Notes under the pieces: model-generated | The model's database searches: none | The model's input: the letters and a program-made list of their open reading frames with translations, nothing else | What the model was told of the DNA's origin: nothing | Shown here: piece after piece, positions 7,810 to 16,186 of the stretch | Position numbering within the stretch: position 1 is the first letter of the stretch | Layout of the letters: every line of letters begins with the position of its first letter | Origin: DAOPYU01 sp942493245 | GTDB lineage: Bacteria > Sumerlaeota > Sumerlaeia > UBA8349 | Length of the DNA: 64,000 bases | Assembly: GCA_942493245.1 (NCBI GenBank) | Contig: OW818685.1 | Span: 2,418,001 to 2,482,000 of the forward strand | Reading direction: 5' to 3' | Made by a program: the position numbers and the translations under genes

Positions 7810-10700
7810 TTACGGACTATCATGCAAACTACTACGCGCATGAATTGAGCCGGATCGGTGGCACCGGTGTCGACCGCCTTGGCCGTGCGTTGTTTGATGC
7901 ATGCGTAGACCTGAATCCTCACCAGATTGAAGCTGCCCTTTTCGCATTACGCTCACCCCTTTCAAAGGGCGTGCTGCTTGCCGATGAGGTCGGCCTTGGT
8001 AAAACCATCGAGGCAGGCCTCGTGCTATGTCAATACTGGGCCGAACGCAGACGGAATATTCTGGTCATCAGCCCGGCCTCGCTCCGCAAGCAGTGGGCGC
8101 TGGAACTCTCCGAGAAATTCAACCTGCCATCCATCGTTCTGGATGCAAAAACCTATAGAGACCAACAAAAGATGGGGTTTCCAAACCCGTTCAGAGACAA
8201 GCAAATCATCATTTGCTCCATACACTTTGCCGCCAGCCGGGCGGAAGAACTCAAAGAGATTGCCTGGGATCTCGTGGTTATCGATGAAGCCCATAAGCTC
8301 CGCAATGCCTACCGCGAAAGCAACCGGCTGGGCCAGCGTATCCGTTGGGCAACAGAAGACCGCAAAAAGATCCTTCTGACGGCGACGCCGCTGCAAAACT
8401 CTCTGCTCGAACTCTATGGCCTTTCGACCCTGATCGATGACCGGCTGTTTGGTGACTTGGCATCTTTCAGAACCCAGTACATCAACTATGGCGGTGATAT
8501 TTCCGACCTGCGGGAACGCCTGGGCGCGTTCTGCTGGCGTTCGCTCCGCAGCCAGGTCATCGAATTCGTGCGCTACACCGAGCGTAAACTCATTACCCGA
8601 CCATTCAAGCCCACGGAACAGGAGCACAAACTGTATGAGGCAGTTTCCATCTATCTCATGCGCGAGGAAACCTATGCGCTCCCATCAGGGCAAAAACACT
8701 TGCTCATACTTCTTGTCCGAAAAGTTCTGGCATCCTCGCCCCACGCCGTTGCCGGAACGCTTGAGATCATGCGTGACCGCCTGCTGAAACTGAGGGACGA
8801 AGCCGGACAAAACGCAAGCGCCTTGGATCTGCTGATTTCTGGTGAGGACATTGATGACGATCTACTCGATGAAATCCTCGAGGACGAAGAAGATGGTCTC
8901 ATCGATGACGAATCCCCAACACCTGAGATAGAACCGGAACCGCAGACTAAAAAGATTGATCTGGAAAAGCTCAATGCTGAAATTGAGGATCTGACCGACT
9001 ACATTCGCTGGGCCAGAAGTCTTGGCATCGACACAAAAACCAGAGCGCTACTGAAGGCCTTGGACATTGGCTTCAGCGTCATGGAAGACATGGGCGCGGC
9101 CAAAAAAGTGGTCGTCTTTACCGAATCACGGCGAACTCAGAACTGGCTCAAGGACTTCCTTGAGGGGAATGGCTATGCCGGTCAGGTGCTGACGTTCAAT
9201 GGCACCAACAAGGATGATGCCTCCGGTCAGATTTATAAAGAGTGGCTTGCCGCCAACAAGGAATCAGGTCGCGCTACCGGCTCTCGTCAAGTGGACCTTA
9301 GAGCGGCAATCATTGATCGTTTCCGTGACCGGGCAAGTGTCTTGATCGCGACAGAGGCCGGTGCCGAGGGCTTGAACCTTCAGTTCTGTTCGGCCATCGT
9401 CAACTTTGATCTGCCCTGGAACCCTCAGCGCATCGAACAGCGGATAGGCCGTTGCCACCGTTACGGCCAAAAACACGACGTGGTGGTCATCAATTTCCTC
9501 AACGAGCGCAACGAGGCCGACCGTCGTGTCCAAGAATTGCTCGAACTGAAATTTAACCTATTCACAGGCGTTTTCGGTGCCAGTGACGATGTTCTGGGCA
9601 CCATCGAAACCGGGGTGGATTTTGAGCGCCGTATCCTGGAGATCTATCAGGGATGCCGGAGCGAAGAGGAGATTCAGGCAGCTTTTGAAAAGCTGCGATT
9701 CGAACTCGATGAGCAGATTCAGACCAGAATGCGTGACACCCGCAAGATGCTGCTGGAGCATTTTGACGAAGACGTGCACGAGCGGTTGAAGGTCAACCTG
9801 GCTGGTACCCAAGAACGATTGGACCGGATTGGCCGTCTGTTTTGGTCGGTCACCCGCCACGCCCTGGAAACCCATGCTGTTTTTGATGATGGGGATTTGT
9901 CTTTCACCCTGAACAACAGCCCAGTTCCTCATGTCTCGACCGGGCGGTATCACCTGATTTCCAAAACCCAGGAGAATATACCCGGTGAGTACCTCTATCG
10001 GCTCAGTCATCCTCTGGGAGAGCACGTATTGAGCGAGGCTAAGGAAAGGCCTTGCCCGCCTGCCGAAGTCGTTTTTGATATTTCCGGACACTCCACCCGC
10101 ATCGCCGTGGTGGAGCGTCTCAAGGGGCGTTCCGGTTGGCTGAGCCTTCAGCGTCTGCACATCGAATCATTTGATTTCGAGGAGTATCTGCTTTTCTCGG
10201 GAATGGACGATGCGGGTAACAACATCGATCAGGAAACCTGCGAAAAGTTGTTCAATTGCAGCGGTCAGGCCCGTGCCATTCAGGCGATCCCCGATTCGGC
10301 CAAAGAGCGGCTCCTGCGGGATCAGGAGCGCCATGCCAAGGCGACCCTGGCCAAAAACTTGGAGGAGAACAACCGCCACTTCTCCGAGGCTCGCGACCAA
10401 CTCGACAAATGGGCTGAAGACATGGAAATGGCGGCGCAGAAAGAATTGGACGATACCAAGCGTCAGATCCGCGACCTCCAACGGCGCAGTCGTCAGGCTC
10501 CCACCATTGAGGAGCAGCACAACCTGCAGGAAGAAATCGCCAATCTCGAGCGTAAGAAACGCACCTTACGCGAGCGGATCTTCGACATCGAGGACGAGAT
10601 TGCTGAAAAGCGCGACCGCCTCGTAGAATCGCTCGAAAAACGGTTGCAACAAAAAACAACCGTCACACCGGTGTTCACCATCCGGTGGAGCGTGATTTAA
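7806..10700 (+). CDS. SNF2-family helicase/translocase, 964 aa
   Basis: Superfamily 2 ATPase with intact motifs: LADEVGLGKT (motif I, about 57-66), VIDEAHKLRN (DEAH, about 158-167), LLTATPLQN (motif III), and ATEAGAEGLNLQ through QRIEQRIGRCHRYGQ (motifs V-VI, about 520-550). An acidic insert (residues 340-380, many Asp/Glu) separates the two RecA lobes, as in many bacterial SNF2 proteins. The C-terminal 150 residues are a long coiled coil. Likely a double-strand DNA translocase working with the downstream methyltransferase and Res protein, comparable in place to DrmD of class 1 DISARM, but drmA and drmB are absent. The gene overlaps the HTH gene by 4 bases and lies 17 bases before Mod. Confidence 0.88.
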   Translation: MITDYHANYYAHELSRIGGTGVDRLGRALFDACVDLNPHQIEAALFALRSPLSKGVLLADEVGLGKTIEAGLVLCQYWAERRRNILVISPASLRKQWALELSEKFNLPSIVLDAKTYRDQQKMGFPNPFRDKQIIICSIHFAASRAEELKEIAWDLVVIDEAHKLRNAYRESNRLGQRIRWATEDRKKILLTATPLQNSLLELYGLSTLIDDRLFGDLASFRTQYINYGGDISDLRERLGAFCWRSLRSQVIEFVRYTERKLITRPFKPTEQEHKLYEAVSIYLMREETYALPSGQKHLLILLVRKVLASSPHAVAGTLEIMRDRLLKLRDEAGQNASALDLLISGEDIDDDLLDEILEDEEDGLIDDESPTPEIEPEPQTKKIDLEKLNAEIEDLTDYIRWARSLGIDTKTRALLKALDIGFSVMEDMGAAKKVVVFTESRRTQNWLKDFLEGNGYAGQVLTFNGTNKDDASGQIYKEWLAANKESGRATGSRQVDLRAAIIDRFRDRASVLIATEAGAEGLNLQFCSAIVNFDLPWNPQRIEQRIGRCHRYGQKHDVVVINFLNERNEADRRVQELLELKFNLFTGVFGASDDVLGTIETGVDFERRILEIYQGCRSEEEIQAAFEKLRFELDEQIQTRMRDTRKMLLEHFDEDVHERLKVNLAGTQERLDRIGRLFWSVTRHALETHAVFDDGDLSFTLNNSPVPHVSTGRYHLISKTQENIPGEYLYRLSHPLGEHVLSEAKERPCPPAEVVFDISGHSTRIAVVERLKGRSGWLSLQRLHIESFDFEEYLLFSGMDDAGNNIDQETCEKLFNCSGQARAIQAIPDSAKERLLRDQERHAKATLAKNLEENNRHFSEARDQLDKWAEDMEMAAQKELDDTKRQIRDLQRRSRQAPTIEEQHNLQEEIANLERKKRTLRERIFDIEDEIAEKRDRLVESLEKRLQQKTTVTPVFTIRWSVI

Positions 10701-10717
10701 GGAATCAGGAGAGAACC

Positions 10718-13700
10718 ATGCCCTCTACCGAACAACTTCGTAGCCGCCTTTTGAAGAAACTTTCCGAGTTGTTCCAACTCGATCAGCCGGATCTCGATTT
10801 CGGCTTTTACCGCATCATGCACGCCAAGGCGCAGGAAGTTCAGGACTTCATCGGCACCGACCTGCTGAAAATCGTGGCGGATGCCTTCGGCGATGTGGAC
10901 GAGGCCCGCAAGGCCGATCTGCAGGCCGCCTATGAGAAAGCCATTCAGACCGCCAAGGATTTCGGCGCTCCCAATCCGGAAGAGACCGATCCGGTCAAAA
11001 AGGCCAAGGCCGCGCTGGATACGGTCAAGGATACAGCCAGCGCCGAGGCTGATGTTTATGACCACCTGTATCGCTTCTTTGAGCGCTACTACGACGACGG
11101 CGACTTCATCTCACGCCGCTATTACACCCGGGAAACATCCGGCAAGGCCGCGCCCTTTGCCGTGCCCTACAACGGCGAGGAAGTCAAACTCCACTGGGCA
11201 AACGCCGACCAGTATTACATCAAGAGCTCCGAGAATTTCTCCAACTTCACCTTCGACCTAACCCAGTCCACTGAAATCAGGAGTATGTCAAAAGAGGAAC
11301 GGACACTCAACCAGATCCCGGATTCCCCACTCAAGGTTCACTTTCGTATCGTCGAGGCCACCGAGGGGGAACACGGCAATATCAAGACATCGGAAGCCAA
11401 CAAACGCTTCTTCATCCTGCATGCCGAAAATCCCGTTGCCCTGACCGAAACCGGTGAGATGGTTGTCAATTTCGAATACCGGCCCGATCCGGAAAAAACC
11501 AGCCAGGAAAACACCTGGAGGGACAAGCGCAATGCCGAGGCCGTGGAGACCATACTGAAGCGTCTTCAGGCCATGGCTGCTGCCGATGGCGAACACGAAA
11601 AACAGATTACGGAGTATCTTCGCCTTTTTAAGGTGCCCGCTCCGACCGACAGCGACAAGAAGCGGCCGGTACTGGCCAAGTATGTGAACCAGTACACCGC
11701 CCGCAACACCATGGACTATTTCATCCATAAAGACCTGGGCGGCTTCTTGCGCCGGGAACTGGACTTCTACATCAAGAACGAGGTCATGCGCCTTGATGAC
11801 ATCGAAAACGCCGAAGCCCCCGCCGTTGAAATCTATCTGGCCAGGATCAAAGTCCTGCGTAAGATCGCGGGCAAGTTGATCGACTTTCTGGCCCAGCTTG
11901 AGGATTTCCAGAAAAAGCTCTGGCTCAAGAAGAAGTTCATCGTTGAAACCAACTACTGCATCACCCTCGACCGGGTTCCCGAGGAACTCTACGCGGAAGT
12001 GGCCGCCAACGAGGCGCAGTGCGAAGAATGGGTGAAACTGTTTGCGATTGATGAGATTGGGGCCTCACGCGAAGACGCGAAGGCGCGAAGAGAAGAAGGG
12101 GATTTGTTTGGGGGAGAAGAGATGGTTGTCTTCAGTCGGCCGCTGACGGTGGAGTTCCTCAAGGCCAACAACAATCTGGTGCTGGATACCCGCTTCTTCG
12201 ATGACAGTTTCAAGGTCCGGCTGGTGGCATCGATTGAAAACTTCGATGAGCAGTGTGACGGCTTGCTGATTCATTCGGAGAATTTCCAGGCGCTGAATGT
12301 ACTGCAGGAACGGTATCGTGAGCAGGTGAAGTGCGTGTATATCGATCCACCATACAACACAGGTGGCGACGGATTTGCCTACAAGGATAGCTATCAGCAT
12401 GCATCCTGGCTGACAATGATAACTGAACGGCTACAGGCGGTTTACCCGCTGTTTTCTGGTGACGGGGTGCTATTCTCGAGTATCGATGCTATTGAGCGCA
12501 GCAGGCTTGAGCATGCCCTGAACGCTGTATTCCAACAAAATAACCGCGTAGAAGAAATTATCTGGGTTCAGAATACTACCAAGAACCAGTCGCCGACCTA
12601 TTCCACAAACCATGAGTATGTCGAGGTTTACGCGAAGAACCTCGGCGCCGTAAAAGCGGATTTCGCCATGTTCCGGGAATCTAAACCTGGATATGTTGAA
12701 ATTATGGAGCTAATTCAGGATTTCAATCCAAAATTCCCGCAAATTTCAGAAGTCGAAGAGGCCTTAAGAAAACTCTACCGGACCCATAAAGCCGAAATCA
12801 AGGATGCCGGAGACGACACACTTGACGAGTGGAAAGGAATTTACAACTATAACCGCGCCGAATATCGAGATGCATCAGGCAAGTTTGTTGATGAGAAAAA
12901 TGCCCGTCAACATAATGCAAAAATCTGGGTATGGAGGGAAGACAACCCGTCAATGCCACAGGTGAAGGAAGATTCTCAAAAGGCCGAATTCCGTGATCCG
13001 GAAGATCCTACATACAGGTTTTATAGACCGCTGCATCCTTTAACTGGAAAACCATGTCCTGCCCCGAAAACAGGATGGCGATGGCCCTACAGACCACAAG
13101 GAAACCAAAAGAACTGTTTTTTGAAACTTACAGAAGATCATAGAATTGCGTGGGGAGAGGATGAAAAGAAAATCCCGCAAACCAAGCGTTTTCTGCATGA
13201 AGTCGAAACCAATGTGGCAAAATCGGTAGTCAATGACTATACAGATGGGGAAAAAGAGATAACCAATCTTTTCGGAAAATCCCGTACTTTCGGCGGTCCA
13301 AAACCGACCACGCTGATTGGCCGTTTCTGTCAGCAGGCGGCGGTCAAGGGTAATGAATTGGTATGCGATTTTTTTGCGGGTTCGGGAACCACTGGCGAAT
13401 CTCTAATCTACATGAATCGTGAAGACGGGGTGAGAAGAAAACTGCTCTTGGTCGAAATGGGTGATCATTTCCACACGGTCTTGATACCCCGGCTTAAGAA
13501 AGTGGTCTATTCTTCCGCCTGGAAAGACGGCAAGCCCACAGCACGCCATACCGGCATTTCCCACTGCTCCAAAACCATCCGCCTGGAATCCTACGAGGAC
13601 ACTCTCAAAAACCTTCGCTTCGACCATAACCCTCCGCGCAAGAAGGCGGTAGCGGCCAATCCGGCGTTCAAGGAAGACTACATGCTCCGCTATCTGCTGG

Positions 13701-14371
13701 ATGTGGAAACCTTGGGCAGTCAGTCGTTGCTCAATATCGATGCTTTTGCCGATCCGGCCGTCTACTCCCTGGATGTCAAGAAGCCGGGAACGGACGAGTA
13801 CGCCACCCGTGCGGTGGATCTGATCGAGACCTTCAACTATCTGATTGGCTTGCGCGTGGTTCACTACGGCACGCCACAGGAGTTCATCGCCCAGTTCAAA
13901 CGCCTTGAAGACCCGGAAGTGCCGCAGGGGCAGAAAACCAAACTCGTCCTCGACGGAAAACTGCAACAGATAAGATCCGCACACGAAGGCGCGAAGGCAC
14001 GAAGGGAGGCGGCAAAACAAAATGAAAATGATCTTCGCGACTTCGCGACTTCGTGTGAGACAAAAACTTGGTGGTTCCGTAAAGTCGAGGGCTGGGTGCC
14101 CAGGGACCTGGCAAACCCCAACAATGGCCAGCGGGAAAAGGTCCTGATCGTCTGGCGCAATCTCACCGGCAACATCGAGCAGGACAACATGATGCTGGAC
14201 GAATGGTTCCAGAAGAACCGCATCAACACCCGCGATTTCGAGTTCGACACCATCTATGTCAACGGCAGCAACAATCTACCCAATCTGAATCTGGACGACG
14301 AAAACTGGAAGGTCCGCCTCATCGAAGAAGAGTTCATGAAGCGCATGTGGGATGTGGAGGGCTTGGCATGA
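10718..14371 (+). CDS. Type III-like adenine-specific DNA methyltransferase (Mod), 1217 aa
   Basis: N6-adenine methyltransferase of the beta class: the catalytic motif DPPYNTGGDGF lies near residue 543 and the AdoMet-binding FAGSGTTGES near 886, in that order. The region between them, with ENRVEE-to-WVQNTTKNQ and a long insert, probably holds target recognition. It is about twice the usual Mod length because of an extra ~500-residue N-terminal helical part. AGGAGA precedes ATG 10718. Two stretches coding for AKARRE-like peptides (around residues 449-468 and 1088-1115) arise from palindromic repeats inserted in frame. Expected to protect host sites for the Res protein two genes on; it ends in an ATGA overlap with the AAA ATPase. 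Confidence 0.88.
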   Translation: MPSTEQLRSRLLKKLSELFQLDQPDLDFGFYRIMHAKAQEVQDFIGTDLLKIVADAFGDVDEARKADLQAAYEKAIQTAKDFGAPNPEETDPVKKAKAALDTVKDTASAEADVYDHLYRFFERYYDDGDFISRRYYTRETSGKAAPFAVPYNGEEVKLHWANADQYYIKSSENFSNFTFDLTQSTEIRSMSKEERTLNQIPDSPLKVHFRIVEATEGEHGNIKTSEANKRFFILHAENPVALTETGEMVVNFEYRPDPEKTSQENTWRDKRNAEAVETILKRLQAMAAADGEHEKQITEYLRLFKVPAPTDSDKKRPVLAKYVNQYTARNTMDYFIHKDLGGFLRRELDFYIKNEVMRLDDIENAEAPAVEIYLARIKVLRKIAGKLIDFLAQLEDFQKKLWLKKKFIVETNYCITLDRVPEELYAEVAANEAQCEEWVKLFAIDEIGASREDAKARREEGDLFGGEEMVVFSRPLTVEFLKANNNLVLDTRFFDDSFKVRLVASIENFDEQCDGLLIHSENFQALNVLQERYREQVKCVYIDPPYNTGGDGFAYKDSYQHASWLTMITERLQAVYPLFSGDGVLFSSIDAIERSRLEHALNAVFQQNNRVEEIIWVQNTTKNQSPTYSTNHEYVEVYAKNLGAVKADFAMFRESKPGYVEIMELIQDFNPKFPQISEVEEALRKLYRTHKAEIKDAGDDTLDEWKGIYNYNRAEYRDASGKFVDEKNARQHNAKIWVWREDNPSMPQVKEDSQKAEFRDPEDPTYRFYRPLHPLTGKPCPAPKTGWRWPYRPQGNQKNCFLKLTEDHRIAWGEDEKKIPQTKRFLHEVETNVAKSVVNDYTDGEKEITNLFGKSRTFGGPKPTTLIGRFCQQAAVKGNELVCDFFAGSGTTGESLIYMNREDGVRRKLLLVEMGDHFHTVLIPRLKKVVYSSAWKDGKPTARHTGISHCSKTIRLESYEDTLKNLRFDHNPPRKKAVAANPAFKEDYMLRYLLDVETLGSQSLLNIDAFADPAVYSLDVKKPGTDEYATRAVDLIETFNYLIGLRVVHYGTPQEFIAQFKRLEDPEVPQGQKTKLVLDGKLQQIRSAHEGAKARREAAKQNENDLRDFATSCETKTWWFRKVEGWVPRDLANPNNGQREKVLIVWRNLTGNIEQDNMMLDEWFQKNRINTRDFEFDTIYVNGSNNLPNLNLDDENWKVRLIEEEFMKRMWDVEGLA
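12065..12090. repeat. Half copy of a GCGAAG-type interspersed palindrome inside mod
   Basis: TCACGCGAAGACGCGAAGGC and the following CGCGAAG match the left arm of the palindrome at 13980 in the same gene. No right arm is present. It encodes SREDAKARREEGD, an extra hydrophilic peptide in the methyltransferase. Confidence 0.7.
13980..14057. repeat. 78-bp imperfect palindrome inserted in frame in mod
   Basis: Left arm 13980-14004 (CACACGAAGGCGCGAAGGC...) pairs with right arm 14033-14057 (...CTTCGCGACTTCGTGTG) at 22 of 25 positions around a 28-base centre. This is the look of a mobile intergenic REP/MITE-like palindrome, but here it lies within a coding frame and adds about 26 residues (AHEGAKARREAAKQ...). 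Confidence 0.8.
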
Positions 14372-15501
14372 AGGGCGCAATCAAGAAAATCAGCATCAAG
14401 GGTTTTAAGTCGATTCGCGAGTTGCAGGAATTTGATCTCAGGGATCTGAATATTTTTATCGGCGCCAATGGCGCGGGTAAGAGCAATCTCGTTCAGGTTT
14501 TTCAATTGCTCATGGCGATGACCCGGAAAAACCTGCAGAAATTTATCATGGGAAACGGCGGTGCGGATAACTTTCTGCACAACGGTCCTAAGAATACTTC
14601 GGCTATCAAGGTCAAGTTGGAATTTGAATCGCATAGCGACGTTGCGCAAGGTCCCAACTACTACCGTTTTGATCTGACCCCAACAGCAGAAGAAACATTT
14701 CTTGTCGATGAAGAAAGGAAATATGTGACGTCCAGTTGGCGTTCCTATGGAAGTCCATCCCTTGAAAGTCATTTATATGATGAACGCAATGAGAAGTCAT
14801 TGGATGGTCAGTGGAATGGTGTGGGTCATTTTGTCTATCAGTCCATTGCCCGCTGGATGGTTTACCACTTCCATGATACCAGCGCGATGGCTCCCATGCG
14901 CCGTTCCGAGATTGTAGAGGACAATAATGTTCTTCGGAGCAATGGCGGCAACATCGCGCCTTTCTTGTTAGGGCTGAGAAATGATGACTTCAACCGTTCA
15001 TATTACCAGGAGATTGTCAATGCCACCCGGCTGGTTATCCCTTTCTTTGATGATTTCCGTCTTGATGTACTTAAACTCGGTGAAGCGGAAAAGGTGAAAC
15101 TCAGCTGGCAACAAATGGGCTCCGATTTCCCGATGCAACCTTACCATCTCTCCGATGGTTCCATTCGTTTTATCTGTCTTGCCACTGCGCTTCTCCAGCC
15201 TCATCCTCCATCTGCCATTGTCATCGATGAACCGGAGTTGGGACTGCACCCCGAGGCAATTCGCATCCTTGGCGAACTGATTGAAGATTGTGCCAAGCGA
15301 ACCCAGATCATTGTCGCAACGCAGTCTCCACTTTTGCTCGATCAGTTTTCCATCGAGGATATCGTCGTGGTGAATCGTAAGGAGGGACAATCTTTTTTTG
15401 AACGGTTGAAACACAAGGATTTCAATGAATGGCTTGAGGATTATTCCGTTGGTGAACTCTGGACCAAGAACGTCATCCAGGGAGGCACAGCCAATGAGTA
15501 G
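14368..15501 (+). CDS. AAA family ATPase (OLD/RecF-like, AAA_15/21 type), 377 aa
   Basis: The start ATG 14368 forms an ATGA overlap with mod. KGFKSIRELQEFDLRDLNIF is the usual N-terminal strand pair of this family, followed by Walker A GANGAGKSN (32-40). Near the end, AIVIDEPELGLHPEA (about 284-297) is Walker B with the D-loop, and ATQSPLLLDQF the H-loop region. There is no nuclease domain in this protein; that part may be supplied by the DUF4276 protein, whose gene overlaps this one by 8 bases. Paired ATPase/TOPRIM proteins include OLD nucleases, PARIS (AriA/AriB) and RloA/RloB beside restriction loci. Likely a sensor and regulator of the partner effector. Confidence 0.85.
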   Translation: MKGAIKKISIKGFKSIRELQEFDLRDLNIFIGANGAGKSNLVQVFQLLMAMTRKNLQKFIMGNGGADNFLHNGPKNTSAIKVKLEFESHSDVAQGPNYYRFDLTPTAEETFLVDEERKYVTSSWRSYGSPSLESHLYDERNEKSLDGQWNGVGHFVYQSIARWMVYHFHDTSAMAPMRRSEIVEDNNVLRSNGGNIAPFLLGLRNDDFNRSYYQEIVNATRLVIPFFDDFRLDVLKLGEAEKVKLSWQQMGSDFPMQPYHLSDGSIRFICLATALLQPHPPSAIVIDEPELGLHPEAIRILGELIEDCAKRTQIIVATQSPLLLDQFSIEDIVVVNRKEGQSFFERLKHKDFNEWLEDYSVGELWTKNVIQGGTANE

Positions 15502-16186
15502 TTATGCTGAAGTGGTTGTGCTTGTAGAAGGGCCAACGGAAGAAAGCTTCGTCAAACAGATTCTTGCACCGTATATGATGGGTCGTGGCGTGTATCTGAC
15601 TCCGATCATTTTGAACAAACCCGGCGAGAAAGGCGGCGATGTGAAGTTTGCACGCGCCAGGAATGACATTAGAAAGCATCTCAAGCAACGCAAGGACACT
15701 TGGATTACGCTTCTTGTCGACTACTACGGCATACGCGGTGATTGGCCGGGGTATGCAGAGTCGAAGCGCCAAACGGATCACACAAGAAAATCTGACATCA
15801 TGAATAAAGCTACGGCCGAACAAGTTCAACATCTTTTCCCGGAGAAAAATCAGGCAATTCGGTTTATTCCTTATGTTTCCATGCACGAGATTGAGGCACT
15901 CTATTTCAGTGATCCCGCTTGCCTGGCTGAAAAGTTAGGGGTTGCTCAACGGCATATTGACGCGATTCTTGCGGAGTACAAGGAACCAGAAAGAATCAAT
16001 GATCATTGCACGACAGCCCCCTCAAAAAGACTGTTGGCGCTATCCGATCGTTTCAAGAAAACTTCTACCGGTATTGCCATAGCTGAAGAAATCGGTATTG
16101 GCAAAATGCGAAAAGCGTGTCCACTTTTCGACTCCTGGCTCACACAACTGGAATCACTGGCAAGGGGGGGAAATGGCAAAGCGTAA
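15494..16186 (+). CDS. DUF4276 family protein, TOPRIM-like putative effector, 230 aa
   Basis: Starts at ATG 15494 inside the end of the ATPase gene. VVVLVEGPTEESFVKQIL (6-23) has the Gly-x-Thr-Glu of a TOPRIM first motif, and ITLLVDYYGI (about 73-82) could supply the Asp-x-Asp-like metal site. Later SMHEIEALYF and the C-terminal Lys-rich helix match DUF4276 proteins as I know them. These accompany AAA ATPases in defence loci. A nuclease activity is inferred from the fold, not shown. It overlaps the Res gene by 14 bases, so expression is probably translationally coupled. Confidence 0.75.
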   Translation: MSSYAEVVVLVEGPTEESFVKQILAPYMMGRGVYLTPIILNKPGEKGGDVKFARARNDIRKHLKQRKDTWITLLVDYYGIRGDWPGYAESKRQTDHTRKSDIMNKATAEQVQHLFPEKNQAIRFIPYVSMHEIEALYFSDPACLAEKLGVAQRHIDAILAEYKEPERINDHCTTAPSKRLLALSDRFKKTSTGIAIAEEIGIGKMRKACPLFDSWLTQLESLARGGNGKA

